Below are positions 28,621-35,967 of a stretch of DNA of 35,967 bases, piece by piece. A program made the position numbers and the translations under genes. Each line of letters opens with the position of its first letter. The first letter of the stretch is position 1. The stretch comes from JAPUDS01 sp039812985 (GTDB lineage: Bacteria; Patescibacteriota; Saccharimonadia; Saccharimonadales; Saccharimonadaceae). The notes beneath the pieces were generated by a model, which worked only from the letters and a program-made list of their open reading frames with translations, was not told where the DNA came from and did no database searches. The stretch is taken from contig JBDHUL010000004.1 in NCBI GenBank assembly GCA_039812985.1, positions 1 through 35,967 of the forward strand, written 5' to 3'.

Positions 28621-29238
28621 GTGCAGACACATATCGAAGCAATGACACCGCGCGAAGAGCCGTTATACAACGAGCGGATAACCGACAGGTTGAAGATTGT
28701 TAAGGACAACCGCAAGTGGCTCGCATCGCTCGATACGAATGCTCGGGCACATGCTCACCCTGAAATAGAAGCAGCACTTGCCGGGCTCACCGATGCCGTT
28801 CTCGACAGCCTGATGGACAATGGTGAACCGTCGTTTGATGAGTCGGTGCACCTGCTCAGGTCAAACGGGGTGCGGGTCGATGCGTTGCCTCACGCCGCGT
28901 ATACACCGTTGATTGATTATTTTTGCCGTAACCCTCAATTACAGTTTGAAAACGGAGAACGGGCGCTCGGCTTGCGCCCTAGGCTGTATCTCACCGCGGC
29001 GCATGGACTCCGCGCAACAGCAGAAAGTGCTCCATTTGTCGTCGTACCCTGGTTAGTGATGGACGCAGTATTCGAAGACGACCTAGAAGGTGCCGAAGAT
29101 ATCGTGAGCTATGCTGTAGACGCTGCACCCGACGGCTCAGTGGTACTGCGGCCAGATAGTCAGGACGTCACGTTGAAAGAACCGCGTCGTATTCAGCTGG
29201 ACGGTTCTTTGGCCCTCAACGCGCGCGATGATACGTGA
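28621..29238 (+). CDS. Hypothetical protein, no family recognised
   Basis: 205 aa, GTG start with AAGGA upstream. A soluble, acidic protein (ending ARDDT) without signal peptide or membrane helix. The N-terminal half is helical and charged (NERITDRLKIVKDNRKWLASL). The middle reads YTPLIDYFCRNPQLQFE, then ALGLRPRLYLTAAHGLR, and the C-terminal part has beta character with many Asp/Glu. No catalytic motif stands out. It has its own promoter, follows the candidate structured RNA, and its last 46 nt overlap the 3' end of nadD on the other strand. Confidence 0.7.
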   Translation: MQTHIEAMTPREEPLYNERITDRLKIVKDNRKWLASLDTNARAHAHPEIEAALAGLTDAVLDSLMDNGEPSFDESVHLLRSNGVRVDALPHAAYTPLIDYFCRNPQLQFENGERALGLRPRLYLTAAHGLRATAESAPFVVVPWLVMDAVFEDDLEGAEDIVSYAVDAAPDGSVVLRPDSQDVTLKEPRRIQLDGSLALNARDDT

Positions 29239-29699
29239 CCGTGTGAGGTGCGGATAATGTGGTAGTTTGCGCCGAGTTCGTCAAGTACCTGTTTGACGTG
29301 CCTGTCATTATCACCGCTACGCATTCCGACCGCAAAGCGGTATGTTGTGGTTATCCTGTCAATACCTGGCCACTGCGGTAGCCCGAGTGCAACATCCGAC
29401 CCAACCAAGAAAGTGAAATCTGCGCCCGGGTATCGTGTTTTAAGTTCGGTGAGTGTCTCGTCTACCGTGAAACGGTCAGAGTACGTGTCGAGCACGCGAA
29501 AGGGCAGTGAGGCAAGGGCAATTTCTAACTCCACTAAACGCTCGCTTATAGGGCTTACGTGGGGCTTTTTGCGCGGTACCGCTTCCGGCATGAACACAAC
29601 CGTCTCGAGCTTGCATATGCGCATTGCTTCTGCTGCAAATGCCATGTGCCCAGCATGAACGGGGTCAAAACTACCGGAATAAATGCCGAGCCGTTTCAT
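29193..29699 (-). CDS. nadD: Nicotinate-nucleotide adenylyltransferase
   Basis: 168 aa. Converts nicotinate mononucleotide and ATP to deamido-NAD in NAD synthesis. Signatures: MKRLGIYSGSFDPVHAGHMAF with the HxGH nucleotidyltransferase motif (His15-His18), FMPEAVPRKKP (substrate loop), FTFLVGSDVALGLPQWPGID, and C-terminal HGHVSSRALR in place of the usual ISST.IR. It is slightly shorter than typical NadD (190-210 aa) at the C-terminus, possibly because of the 46-nt overlap with the convergent gene. TACACT lies 7 nt before the ATG on the minus strand, so the message may be leaderless. Its promoter abuts the left copy of the island repeat. Confidence 0.92.
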   Translation of the reverse strand: MKRLGIYSGSFDPVHAGHMAFAAEAMRICKLETVVFMPEAVPRKKPHVSPISERLVELEIALASLPFRVLDTYSDRFTVDETLTELKTRYPGADFTFLVGSDVALGLPQWPGIDRITTTYRFAVGMRSGDNDRHVKQVLDELGANYHIIRTSHGHVSSRALRAKEPSS

Positions 29700-29706
29700 A
29701 GCTACA

Positions 29707-29712
29707 AGTGTA
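29707..29712 (-). promoter_or_regulatory. Possible -10 box of nadD (leaderless)
   Basis: On the minus strand TACACT (29712-29707), with 7 nt to the ATG at 29699. Confidence 0.4.
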
Positions 29713-29757
29713 CGCGTCTTTGCCGCTCCTGTGTACCCACCTCACCCCACTCCAGAT

Positions 29758-29780
29758 TTTAAGGTGCCACCCTATCATCT
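29758..29780 (+). repeat. Left copy of the direct repeat bracketing the defence-like island
   Basis: TTT followed by AAGGTGCCACCCTATCATCT. An identical copy is at 35945-35967, where the window ends, so the repeat may be longer than 23 bp. The core GGTGCCACC is nearly palindromic (GGTG-C-CACC). Position just upstream of nadD and outside the three-gene operon fits an attachment or insertion-site duplication. Confidence 0.85.
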
Positions 29781-29947
29781 GAGAAAACGTACAAGTTTCG
29801 TAATGTACCTCAGTTGAGAAATAATAGTTCGACGACAACAAACAACACAACACACAAAAACGTAACGTATCGTGCGCCATAATCCATCATGAGCAGTGCC
29901 TCGCAGTTGACGTACGGGCCGACTCGGATGAACGTGTATTTATACGA

Positions 29948-29953
29948 TATAAT
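29948..29953 (+). promoter_or_regulatory. -10 box of the methyltransferase-helicase-nuclease operon
   Basis: TATAAT at 29948-29953. It is followed by GAGGAG (29954-29959) and the ATG at 29964. If transcription starts about 7 nt after the box, most of GAGGAG would be outside the message and the first gene would be read nearly leaderless. An imperfect palindrome GTAT-TT-ATAC lies just upstream. The rest of 29700-29947 holds the left repeat and a hairpin CTGAG/CTCAG (29779-29813). Confidence 0.55.
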
Positions 29954-29963
29954 GAGGAGTAAT

Positions 29964-32759
29964 ATGAGAATCACACTGCAACAAGTGCAGCAGAACATTG
30001 CCGATGTTGCGAACCGACATGAGTATACTGATGACATTATTTACGAACTGCTCGGCGCGTACGGCCGCAGCAAATCTGCCATTACACAGCTACGTGAAGG
30101 TCATCTCAATAAAGCCGAAGACCCGAGGGCCGTACTTCAAAAAGATGTCGTGTACTTCCGCACGTTTCCGACGGGTGTGTCGCTTGAGGCAGAAATAGAA
30201 TGTCTCTATGAAGATCCCTTGACGCAGCGTTACAAACCGCGCTACCTAATAACCACCGATCTCACGGGCCTCGCCGCCAAAGATACGGTCAAAGGCACTA
30301 CGCTGACTATCCAACTTGCCGATATTGACGATCATCTCGATTTCTTCTATGCCTGGACCGGTGACGAAGTCGTCGATACTAAAACCGAAGCGACCGCCGA
30401 CCGTCGGGCAGCCGATAAAATGAATGAACTGTACATCGAGATAGAAAAAACTAATCGGCAAGAGTTTATAACCAATCCGAATTTTCGTCACGAACTCAAT
30501 GTGTTTTTTACCCGCCTACTTTTTTGCTATTTTGCCGAAGATACGGGCATCTACGGCAATCAGCAGTTTACCAATGCCATCAAAACGTACACCCAGGCAG
30601 ATGGTTCGGACTTGGCATGGTTCTTTAGTGAATTATTTGGCGCTCTTGACACAAGGCCAGAAGACAACGACGCGCTGAAAACGCCGTTCAAGGAGTTTCC
30701 CTTTGTCAACGGTAGTATTTTCGACACCAGTAAGCATGCCATTGCTATTCCAAGGTTTAGCCCTCAGGCACGCCATTTGATGCTACAGTGTGGTCGGCAG
30801 GACTGGGGAGAGATAAATCCCGACATTTTTGGCGTGATGTTTCAGGGTATCGTGGATCCGAGCCACCGCGACGAAAACGGTATGGATTATACCAGTGTGC
30901 CAAATATCATGAAAGTCATCCAGCCACTCTTTCTTGATGGACTTGATGAAGAATTTGATAAATACTATGACAACGAAAAAAAGCTTTGGGCACTGCTCGG
31001 CCGAGTGCAGAAGATTAAAGTGTTTGACCCGGCCTGTGGCAGCGGCAACTTTTTGATTATCGCCTACAAGGAACTCCGCAGACTGCAACACAAGATCATC
31101 GCACGCATCGACCAACTGCGGCCCGCTGGGCTCATGAGTGGACTGCCCGACAACCAGCTGATCAACATTCATAATTTCTACGGCATAGAAATAGATGACT
31201 TTGCGCACGAGCTGGCTGTGCTGTCGCTCTTTCTCGCAAAACACCAGATGAACCAGGAGTTTACGCAGCAATTTGGTAAAGCACTCAGTATCATCCCGCT
31301 CATCGATATTCCAACGATCAAGCATGGCAATGCCGCACGCCTCGACTGGCAGGCCGTCTGTCCCAACAAACCTCACAGTCTAGACCCAGTTGAGCAGTTG
31401 CAAATGGGCTTAATGACTGATGATCGGCCACCAGTTGAACAGCAACGCTTTCTTACAGAGTACACTTACGATGAAATCTATTTAGTCGGCAATCCTCCGT
31501 ACAAGGGTAGCCGAAAACAAAACGATGAGCAAAAACAAGATATAGCCGTTGTTGCAAGCGAGTTAGATAACTTCAAGAGTCTAGACTATATATCGATATG
31601 GTTTCTTGTCGCAGCTCGGTATATAAGAGGTACAAAGGCACAGTTTTGTTTTGTGTCTACGAACTCAGTCACCCAGGGCGAGCAGGTGGGCCTGCTGTGG
31701 CCAAACGTTTTAGACGGCCTTGAGATATCCTTTGCATACACATCGTTTAGGTGGCAAAACTCGGCTCGTGACAATGCCGGAGTCACTGTTGTTATCATTG
31801 GCGTGCGCAGTCCAGCGAGTGCTGAAAAGTATTTATTCATTGGTGATGTTCGGCGTGAGGTGCGAAATATTAGTGCCTATTTGTCGGAGAGCGGCAGTGT
31901 CATCGTACGTCGCAGTTCGAAACCACTCTCGAAGTGTATGCCTAAAATCGACTATGGCAGTTTTGCGCTCGATGGAGGATTTTTGACGTTGAGTGAAGAT
32001 GACCGTGCCGAGCTAATCAACAAAGACGCAAGAGCAGGGAAGTACATTAAAGAATTTTCTGGCTCTCAAGAGCTTATACAGGGTAAAAAGAAATACTGCA
32101 TATGGATAAACGAAGCTGATGTTGCTGATGTAAAGAGCATTGTACCTATCTCGGAACGACTGGAGTCTGTACGGATATGGCGGAGCGGGCGAAATGGTAA
32201 GGATAGCCGAAAAAATGCCGCAACACCATGGAAATTTGCGTGGAGAAACTACAAGAAATCCCGTGCGATACTTTTTCCTATTGTTTCTTCTGAAAGGCGA
32301 CGCTACGTGCCGATAGGTTATATGAGTGAGGAGGTAGTTATTTCAAATGCGGCTCTGGCCATTTATGACGCCGAACCGTGGCTCTTTGCTCTGCTCGAAA
32401 GCAACATGCACATGGTGTGGATTCGTACGGTGTGCGGCAAGCTCAAAACTGACTACCGTTATTCGTCAACGCTTGGCTATAATACGTTTCCGGTCAACCT
32501 CGTGACTGAAGCTGAGAAAGTCGCGCTCAACGCATCGGCTCGTGGCATACTCCTTGCCCGCGCCGCTCACCCCGAGAAAACCCTGGCAGATATGTATGAC
32601 CCCGACAAAATGCCAGCCGACCTCCGTGAGGCTCACGATGAGAACGATCATTTGGTTGACCAATTATACAAAAAGGGCGGCTTTACGAACGACGATGACC
32701 GCCTTGCAGCGCTGTTTGATTTGTACGAACAAATGACCAAAAAGGAGAAAACAAAATGA
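29964..32759 (+). CDS. MmeI-like class I SAM-dependent adenine DNA methyltransferase
   Basis: 931 aa from ATG 29964. The frame extends to an ATG at 29889, but that start has no ribosome-binding site and precedes the TATAAT box. Motif I is VFDPACGSGNF (Asp355 onward) and motif IV is NPPYKG (510-515), the gamma-class order of N6-adenine methyltransferases. The regions around match the MmeI/Type IIG architecture: helical part with HELNVFFTRLLFCYFAEDTGIY, INPDIFGVMFQGIVD, a target-recognition region with EISFAYTSFRWQNSARDNAGVTVVIIG, and a C-terminal PADLREAHDENDHLVDQLY. MmeI itself has an N-terminal PD-(D/E)xK nuclease; here no D...ExK pattern is seen in residues 1-120, so this protein probably only recognises and modifies DNA. 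Its stop overlaps the helicase start (ATGA). Confidence 0.88.
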   Translation: MRITLQQVQQNIADVANRHEYTDDIIYELLGAYGRSKSAITQLREGHLNKAEDPRAVLQKDVVYFRTFPTGVSLEAEIECLYEDPLTQRYKPRYLITTDLTGLAAKDTVKGTTLTIQLADIDDHLDFFYAWTGDEVVDTKTEATADRRAADKMNELYIEIEKTNRQEFITNPNFRHELNVFFTRLLFCYFAEDTGIYGNQQFTNAIKTYTQADGSDLAWFFSELFGALDTRPEDNDALKTPFKEFPFVNGSIFDTSKHAIAIPRFSPQARHLMLQCGRQDWGEINPDIFGVMFQGIVDPSHRDENGMDYTSVPNIMKVIQPLFLDGLDEEFDKYYDNEKKLWALLGRVQKIKVFDPACGSGNFLIIAYKELRRLQHKIIARIDQLRPAGLMSGLPDNQLINIHNFYGIEIDDFAHELAVLSLFLAKHQMNQEFTQQFGKALSIIPLIDIPTIKHGNAARLDWQAVCPNKPHSLDPVEQLQMGLMTDDRPPVEQQRFLTEYTYDEIYLVGNPPYKGSRKQNDEQKQDIAVVASELDNFKSLDYISIWFLVAARYIRGTKAQFCFVSTNSVTQGEQVGLLWPNVLDGLEISFAYTSFRWQNSARDNAGVTVVIIGVRSPASAEKYLFIGDVRREVRNISAYLSESGSVIVRRSSKPLSKCMPKIDYGSFALDGGFLTLSEDDRAELINKDARAGKYIKEFSGSQELIQGKKKYCIWINEADVADVKSIVPISERLESVRIWRSGRNGKDSRKNAATPWKFAWRNYKKSRAILFPIVSSERRRYVPIGYMSEEVVISNAALAIYDAEPWLFALLESNMHMVWIRTVCGKLKTDYRYSSTLGYNTFPVNLVTEAEKVALNASARGILLARAAHPEKTLADMYDPDKMPADLREAHDENDHLVDQLYKKGGFTNDDDRLAALFDLYEQMTKKEKTK

Positions 32760-34744
32760 ATGAAAATACCCTAAACATTGTTGACGTAGCTTACGAATCA
32801 GATGGTAGCAGCACTAAAGTAGATAGCTATGGCATGCGTGAGATGCAGAAGCGCGCCTACGCGAAACGCAATAGCCAGCACTTACTCATCAAAGCTCCGC
32901 CGGCATCCGGTAAATCACGCGCGCTTATGTTTCTTGCACTAGACAAGCTAACTAACCAGGATAAGAAAAAGATTATCATCGCGGTCCCGGAGCGTTCAAT
33001 TGGCGCTAGCTTTGCAGATACAGACCTGACTGAGTATGGCTTTTTTGCAGACTGGCATATCGACGATCGCAATAACCTGACAAATGATGACGGGCTGGAT
33101 GATCGCAGTAAAGTTGCTGCATTCATGCGCTTTATGGATAGTGATGACCAAATACTTCTATGTACGCATGCCACGCTCCGGTTTGCATTCGAAAACGTGC
33201 CGGCTGAAAAGTTCAACGATTGTGTACTTGCGATAGACGAGTTTCACCATGCCAGCACAAGTGAATCCTCAAAATTAGGCCAACTTCTTCATGACGTCAT
33301 GAATGGCTCTAATGTACACATTATCGCTATGACTGGTTCATACTTCCGCGGTGATGCTGTACCGATTTTGACTGCAGAGGACGAAGCTAATTTTGACAAA
33401 GTAACCTATACGTACTATGAACAGCTCAACGGCTACACGTATCTAAAAACACTGGGTATCGGTTACCACTTTTACGCCGGTAACTATCTCGACCAAGGTG
33501 CGCTCAGTGAAGTGCTTGATACGCATAAGAAAACCATTGTGCATATCCCAAATGTGAACAGCAAGGAATCAACGCTCGTCGGGAAGCTGGAAGAAGTCCA
33601 AAGAATTTACGATATTATCGGCACGTGGGTACGCAAAGACGAAAGTGGCCTCGACATAATAGAGACTTCAGATGGACGTGAGTTAAAAGTCGCAAACCTT
33701 GTAAATGACGAAAAGGTTCACCGCCATAAATTATCGCGCTACCTAGCTGAAAAGGCCCGAAACGACATCGCAGCTGTCGACATCATCATCGCACTTGGGA
33801 TGGCCAAAGAAGGTTTTGACTGGCCATATTGTGAACACGCACTTACAATCGGCTACCGTAGCAGCCTGACCGAAATCGTGCAGATCATTGGTCGCGCTAC
33901 ACGCGACAGTTACAACAAGACACATGCTCAATTCACAAACCTTATTGTGCAGCCAAATGGTACGAATGAAGACATCACCGTCAGTGTAAATAACATGCTC
34001 AAAGCTATCACCGTTTCGCTACTTATGGAGCAAGTGCTTGCGCCGAACTTTACCTTTACGCCAAGACCAAAAGATCCGCGTGAAGCTAAGCCTGGTGAGA
34101 TTTTTGTCAAAGGCCTGAAGCATGCACCTACCGATAAAGTGAAAAAAGTCATCCAAAGTGACCTAGAGGATCTAACGGCTGCCGTGTTGCAGAGCGACCA
34201 AATGCAAAAGTTAGCAGCTAAAGGCGTGACCGGCGAGGCCGTGAAGCAGTTGCAGTCGAAGATTATTCGTGAACGACACCCTGATATGGATGAAGAAGAA
34301 GTCGAAGCAACGCGGCAATACTTGGCGGCTAATATCGCCATGAAGACAGCAGTTATCACCAAGGATGACGATGGCGATGACAAGTTCATCAAAGTCGCTA
34401 ACAAATTCGTCAAAATCGACGAACTCGACATTAACCTTATCGACTCTATCAACCCATTCCATCACGCGTTTGAAGTCATCTCAAAACGTGTCGGTGCAAA
34501 TACCTTCAAGATAATCCAAGATACCATCGCCGGTAGTCGTATTGATATGAAGGTAGAAGATGCACTTGCACTCGTCCCGCAAATCAAGGCCTTTGTGGTG
34601 GCTCATAACGGCAAGTTCCCGTCACTACACACAGACGATGCTAATGAGAGGCATCTGGCGCAGGTACAGGCATTTCTGACGGCACAGCGCGCAAAGTGGG
34701 AGCGTGAGAAACTCCGCCGACAAGCTGAATTTGGAGATGGGTAG
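32756..34744 (+). CDS. Superfamily 2 DExH helicase/translocase of a restriction-like system
   Basis: 662 aa. ATG overlaps the methyltransferase stop by 4 nt and has AAAGGAG upstream, so the two are translationally coupled. SF2 motifs: Walker A APPASGKS (47-54), motif II DEFH (161-164, in AIDEFHHAS), motif III MTGSYFRG (192-199), motif V region ALGMAKEGFDWPYCEHALTIG (346-366) and motif VI QIIGRATR (376-383). The remaining 280 residues have no recognised domain and are charged and helical; they may contact partners. Such ATPases act as the DNA translocase in Type I and III restriction. No nuclease motif is visible in this protein. Confidence 0.88.
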   Translation: MNENTLNIVDVAYESDGSSTKVDSYGMREMQKRAYAKRNSQHLLIKAPPASGKSRALMFLALDKLTNQDKKKIIIAVPERSIGASFADTDLTEYGFFADWHIDDRNNLTNDDGLDDRSKVAAFMRFMDSDDQILLCTHATLRFAFENVPAEKFNDCVLAIDEFHHASTSESSKLGQLLHDVMNGSNVHIIAMTGSYFRGDAVPILTAEDEANFDKVTYTYYEQLNGYTYLKTLGIGYHFYAGNYLDQGALSEVLDTHKKTIVHIPNVNSKESTLVGKLEEVQRIYDIIGTWVRKDESGLDIIETSDGRELKVANLVNDEKVHRHKLSRYLAEKARNDIAAVDIIIALGMAKEGFDWPYCEHALTIGYRSSLTEIVQIIGRATRDSYNKTHAQFTNLIVQPNGTNEDITVSVNNMLKAITVSLLMEQVLAPNFTFTPRPKDPREAKPGEIFVKGLKHAPTDKVKKVIQSDLEDLTAAVLQSDQMQKLAAKGVTGEAVKQLQSKIIRERHPDMDEEEVEATRQYLAANIAMKTAVITKDDDGDDKFIKVANKFVKIDELDINLIDSINPFHHAFEVISKRVGANTFKIIQDTIAGSRIDMKVEDALALVPQIKAFVVAHNGKFPSLHTDDANERHLAQVQAFLTAQRAKWEREKLRRQAEFGDG

Positions 34745-34746
34745 CA

Positions 34747-35892
34747 GTGGAATACTTTGACGAACTGACGACATTGTTTGAAAGCAATGACGCCGAGCTG
34801 TTCAAGCCGAAGCCGAAAAAGCATGTTGCAACCCGAGATGATAGACTGATCGACTCATTCGGTGAGATTGCGCTGTTTGTGCGTGAATACAGATGCTTAC
34901 CAAGTGCTGATGCCGATGACATGCATGAAGCAGTACTTGGAACTCGCCTCAACGCAATACGTTCCGACAAGCACAAAGTTGAAATACTTGAAGAATACGA
35001 TGAACTTGGCCTGCTGGAACTGGAAAAAGCGCCGGAAAGTCTAGAAGAATTGTTTGAAGACGATAAGGGTCTGTTCGGCGAAGACGCTACTATATTTAGC
35101 GATGGCCCTGGCAAAGTACTCAGCCGCGCGCCGCGCCCAACAGAAGACAGGGCTGAACGGAAACCGGTTGTCGATTTCGATGGTTTGTTTAAGACAGGGT
35201 TCATCCATCAGCAGCAATTATTGGCAGATGGTAAGCGTCGAATGGTCCGTTATGCTGGCGTTGAAGACCTAGCACTCGGGGACTACTACGTACACGATGG
35301 TCAAATGCTTCGTATCGTTGATGAAACAGAAAAGAAGCGTGTGTATGACCGTAACAAGGAGCGGTTCCGAGTAGTATACGAAAATGGTACAGAATCAAAC
35401 ATGTACCGCCGGTCCCTTTCACAGCGGCTACGTGAAGACGGCTACACGATTGTAGATGCGGATTACATGCCAGCACCCGAAAACGACACTACTGTCGGTC
35501 ATATTTACATCTTGCAATCACTCTGCCAAGACCAAAGCATTACCACCATAGCCAATCTATACAAAATCGGCGTGACGACTGGCAGCGTTGCAAATCGTGT
35601 AAAGCACGCAGCAACTGACCCGACGTATCTTATGGCACCGGTGAAAATCATTGAAGATTACCGCCTCACCGGCAGCTATAACCCTCAAAAAGTCGAAGGC
35701 CTGATACATCAAATCTTCGCTCACGCAAAAGTGGACCTGCAAATTGTCGCGGCGGATGGTTCACTGTATACCCCTCAGGAATGGTACTCTGTACCGCTCG
35801 GTGCAATTCTCGAAGTCGTCGAGTTGATTGCAAAGAGCGAGATAGATGGTTATTACTACGATAGCGTACTGCAACGCGTTGTTGAGAATTAA
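34747..35892 (+). CDS. GIY-YIG (T5orf172/MUG113-like) nuclease protein
   Basis: 381 aa, GTG start 2 bp after the helicase stop with GGAG upstream. Residues 1-240 are acidic and unrecognised (LEEYDELGLLELEKAPESLE). Residues 250-352 form a GIY-YIG fold of the T5orf172/MUG113 type: VGHIYILQSL (Tyr254), ANLYKIGVTTG (Tyr272, KIG), NRVKHA (Arg284), NPQKVEGLIHQIF (catalytic-type Glu317, His321) and DGSLYTPQEWYSVPL (EWY, 345-347). The residues expected for catalysis are all present. As third gene of the operon it is the best candidate for the cleaving subunit. Alternatives: a hypermodified-DNA-specific or regulatory nuclease. Confidence 0.85.
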   Translation: MEYFDELTTLFESNDAELFKPKPKKHVATRDDRLIDSFGEIALFVREYRCLPSADADDMHEAVLGTRLNAIRSDKHKVEILEEYDELGLLELEKAPESLEELFEDDKGLFGEDATIFSDGPGKVLSRAPRPTEDRAERKPVVDFDGLFKTGFIHQQQLLADGKRRMVRYAGVEDLALGDYYVHDGQMLRIVDETEKKRVYDRNKERFRVVYENGTESNMYRRSLSQRLREDGYTIVDADYMPAPENDTTVGHIYILQSLCQDQSITTIANLYKIGVTTGSVANRVKHAATDPTYLMAPVKIIEDYRLTGSYNPQKVEGLIHQIFAHAKVDLQIVAADGSLYTPQEWYSVPLGAILEVVELIAKSEIDGYYYDSVLQRVVEN

Positions 35893-35901
35893 GGTAGTCG
35901 T

Positions 35902-35926
35902 ATTGGTGAGTGACCGTAATTTTTTG
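35902..35926 (+). terminator. Weak candidate terminator of the island operon
   Basis: ATT-GGT (35902-35907) can pair with ACC-AAT (35913-35920) around GAGTG, with a 2-nt bulge, followed by TTTTT. The stem is short, so this is tentative. Confidence 0.3.
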
Positions 35927-35930
35927 AGAA

Positions 35931-35950
35931 TTTCTTTAAGTTTCTTTAAG
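35931..35950 (+). repeat. Tandem 10-bp duplication at the right island border
   Basis: TTTCTTTAAG occurs twice back to back (35931-35940 and 35941-35950). The second unit runs into the right copy of the island direct repeat. It may be a by-product of the event that placed the repeat here. Confidence 0.7.
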
Positions 35951-35967
35951 GTGCCACCCTATCATCT
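35945..35967 (+). repeat. Right copy of the direct repeat bracketing the defence-like island
   Basis: Identical over 23 bp to 29758-29780 and in the same orientation. It is cut by the window end, so its full length is unknown. The two copies enclose 29781-35944, which contains exactly the three-gene operon and nothing else. Confidence 0.85.

Noticed and set aside
29889..29963. 25-residue N-terminal extension of the methyltransferase from ATG 29889
   Set aside because: No ribosome-binding site, it spans the TATAAT box, and the extension sequence does not look like part of the domain.
29781..35944. Integrase, transposase or terminal inverted repeats for the island
   Set aside because: None found; only the direct repeats and the three genes are present, so active self-mobility is not supported.
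1..35967. CRISPR array, rRNA or intact tRNA genes
   Set aside because: No regularly spaced repeats and no rRNA or tRNA signatures were seen in any intergenic stretch.

Overview
The window looks like a chromosomal segment of a Patescibacteria (CPR) bacterium, most likely a Saccharibacteria (TM7) epibiont. This rests on the overall gene set: a compact NAD-type malic enzyme, ribosomal protein L19 with a long Ala/Glu-rich tail, a short NusA, RadA, a PIN-TRAM protein, a large class A PBP, and secreted beta-propeller/LGFP proteins of a type otherwise familiar from Actinobacteria, the usual hosts of TM7. UGA is a real stop here, since several genes end with it, so this is not a UGA-recoding lineage. 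The taxonomic call is inference from gene content; no rRNA is present.

Layout. 1-213 is the 3' end of a GspE/PilB-type ATPase gene. 416-1246 is an alpha/beta-hydrolase-like gene that meets a malic enzyme gene (minus) tail to tail. 2402-2612 is a small transcription unit with two tiny ORFs and a strong terminator, followed by rplS. 3376-3849 is a small membrane protein. 3883-7698 (minus) holds two paralogous secreted proteins, the longer one ending in LGFP-type cell-wall repeats. 7773-8717 is an RNase HII-YraN fusion. 8723-13120 (minus) is an M1 plus M13 peptidase operon. 13343-20415 (plus) carries nusA, clpC under a CIRCE operator, a membrane HExxH protein, radA and a PIN-TRAM protein. 20555-23221 (minus) is a class A PBP. 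23339-28030 (plus) is tyrS-recG-(zinc phospholipase C-like)-rsmD, closed by two tandem terminators. 28093-28571 has no ORF that looks real but is dense in nested helices: a candidate large structured RNA. It is followed by an unknown gene (28621-29238) and nadD (minus).

The most striking part is 29758-35967. A three-gene operon encodes an MmeI-like adenine methyltransferase without a visible nuclease motif, a superfamily 2 DExH helicase/translocase, and a GIY-YIG (T5orf172/MUG113-like) nuclease protein. It is bracketed by a perfect direct repeat of at least 23 bp (29758-29780 and 35945-35967). The genes are tightly coupled and together could form a restriction-modification-like defence system in which modification, translocation and cleavage sit on separate polypeptides. 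I cannot assign it to a named system from sequence alone.

A recurring theme is leaderless expression: at least eight genes have a TATAAT-like -10 box ending only 7-10 nt before the start codon. Others (nusA, clpC, pbp, tyrS, a surface protein) have a normal leader and Shine-Dalgarno site. Starts below were chosen with this in mind.
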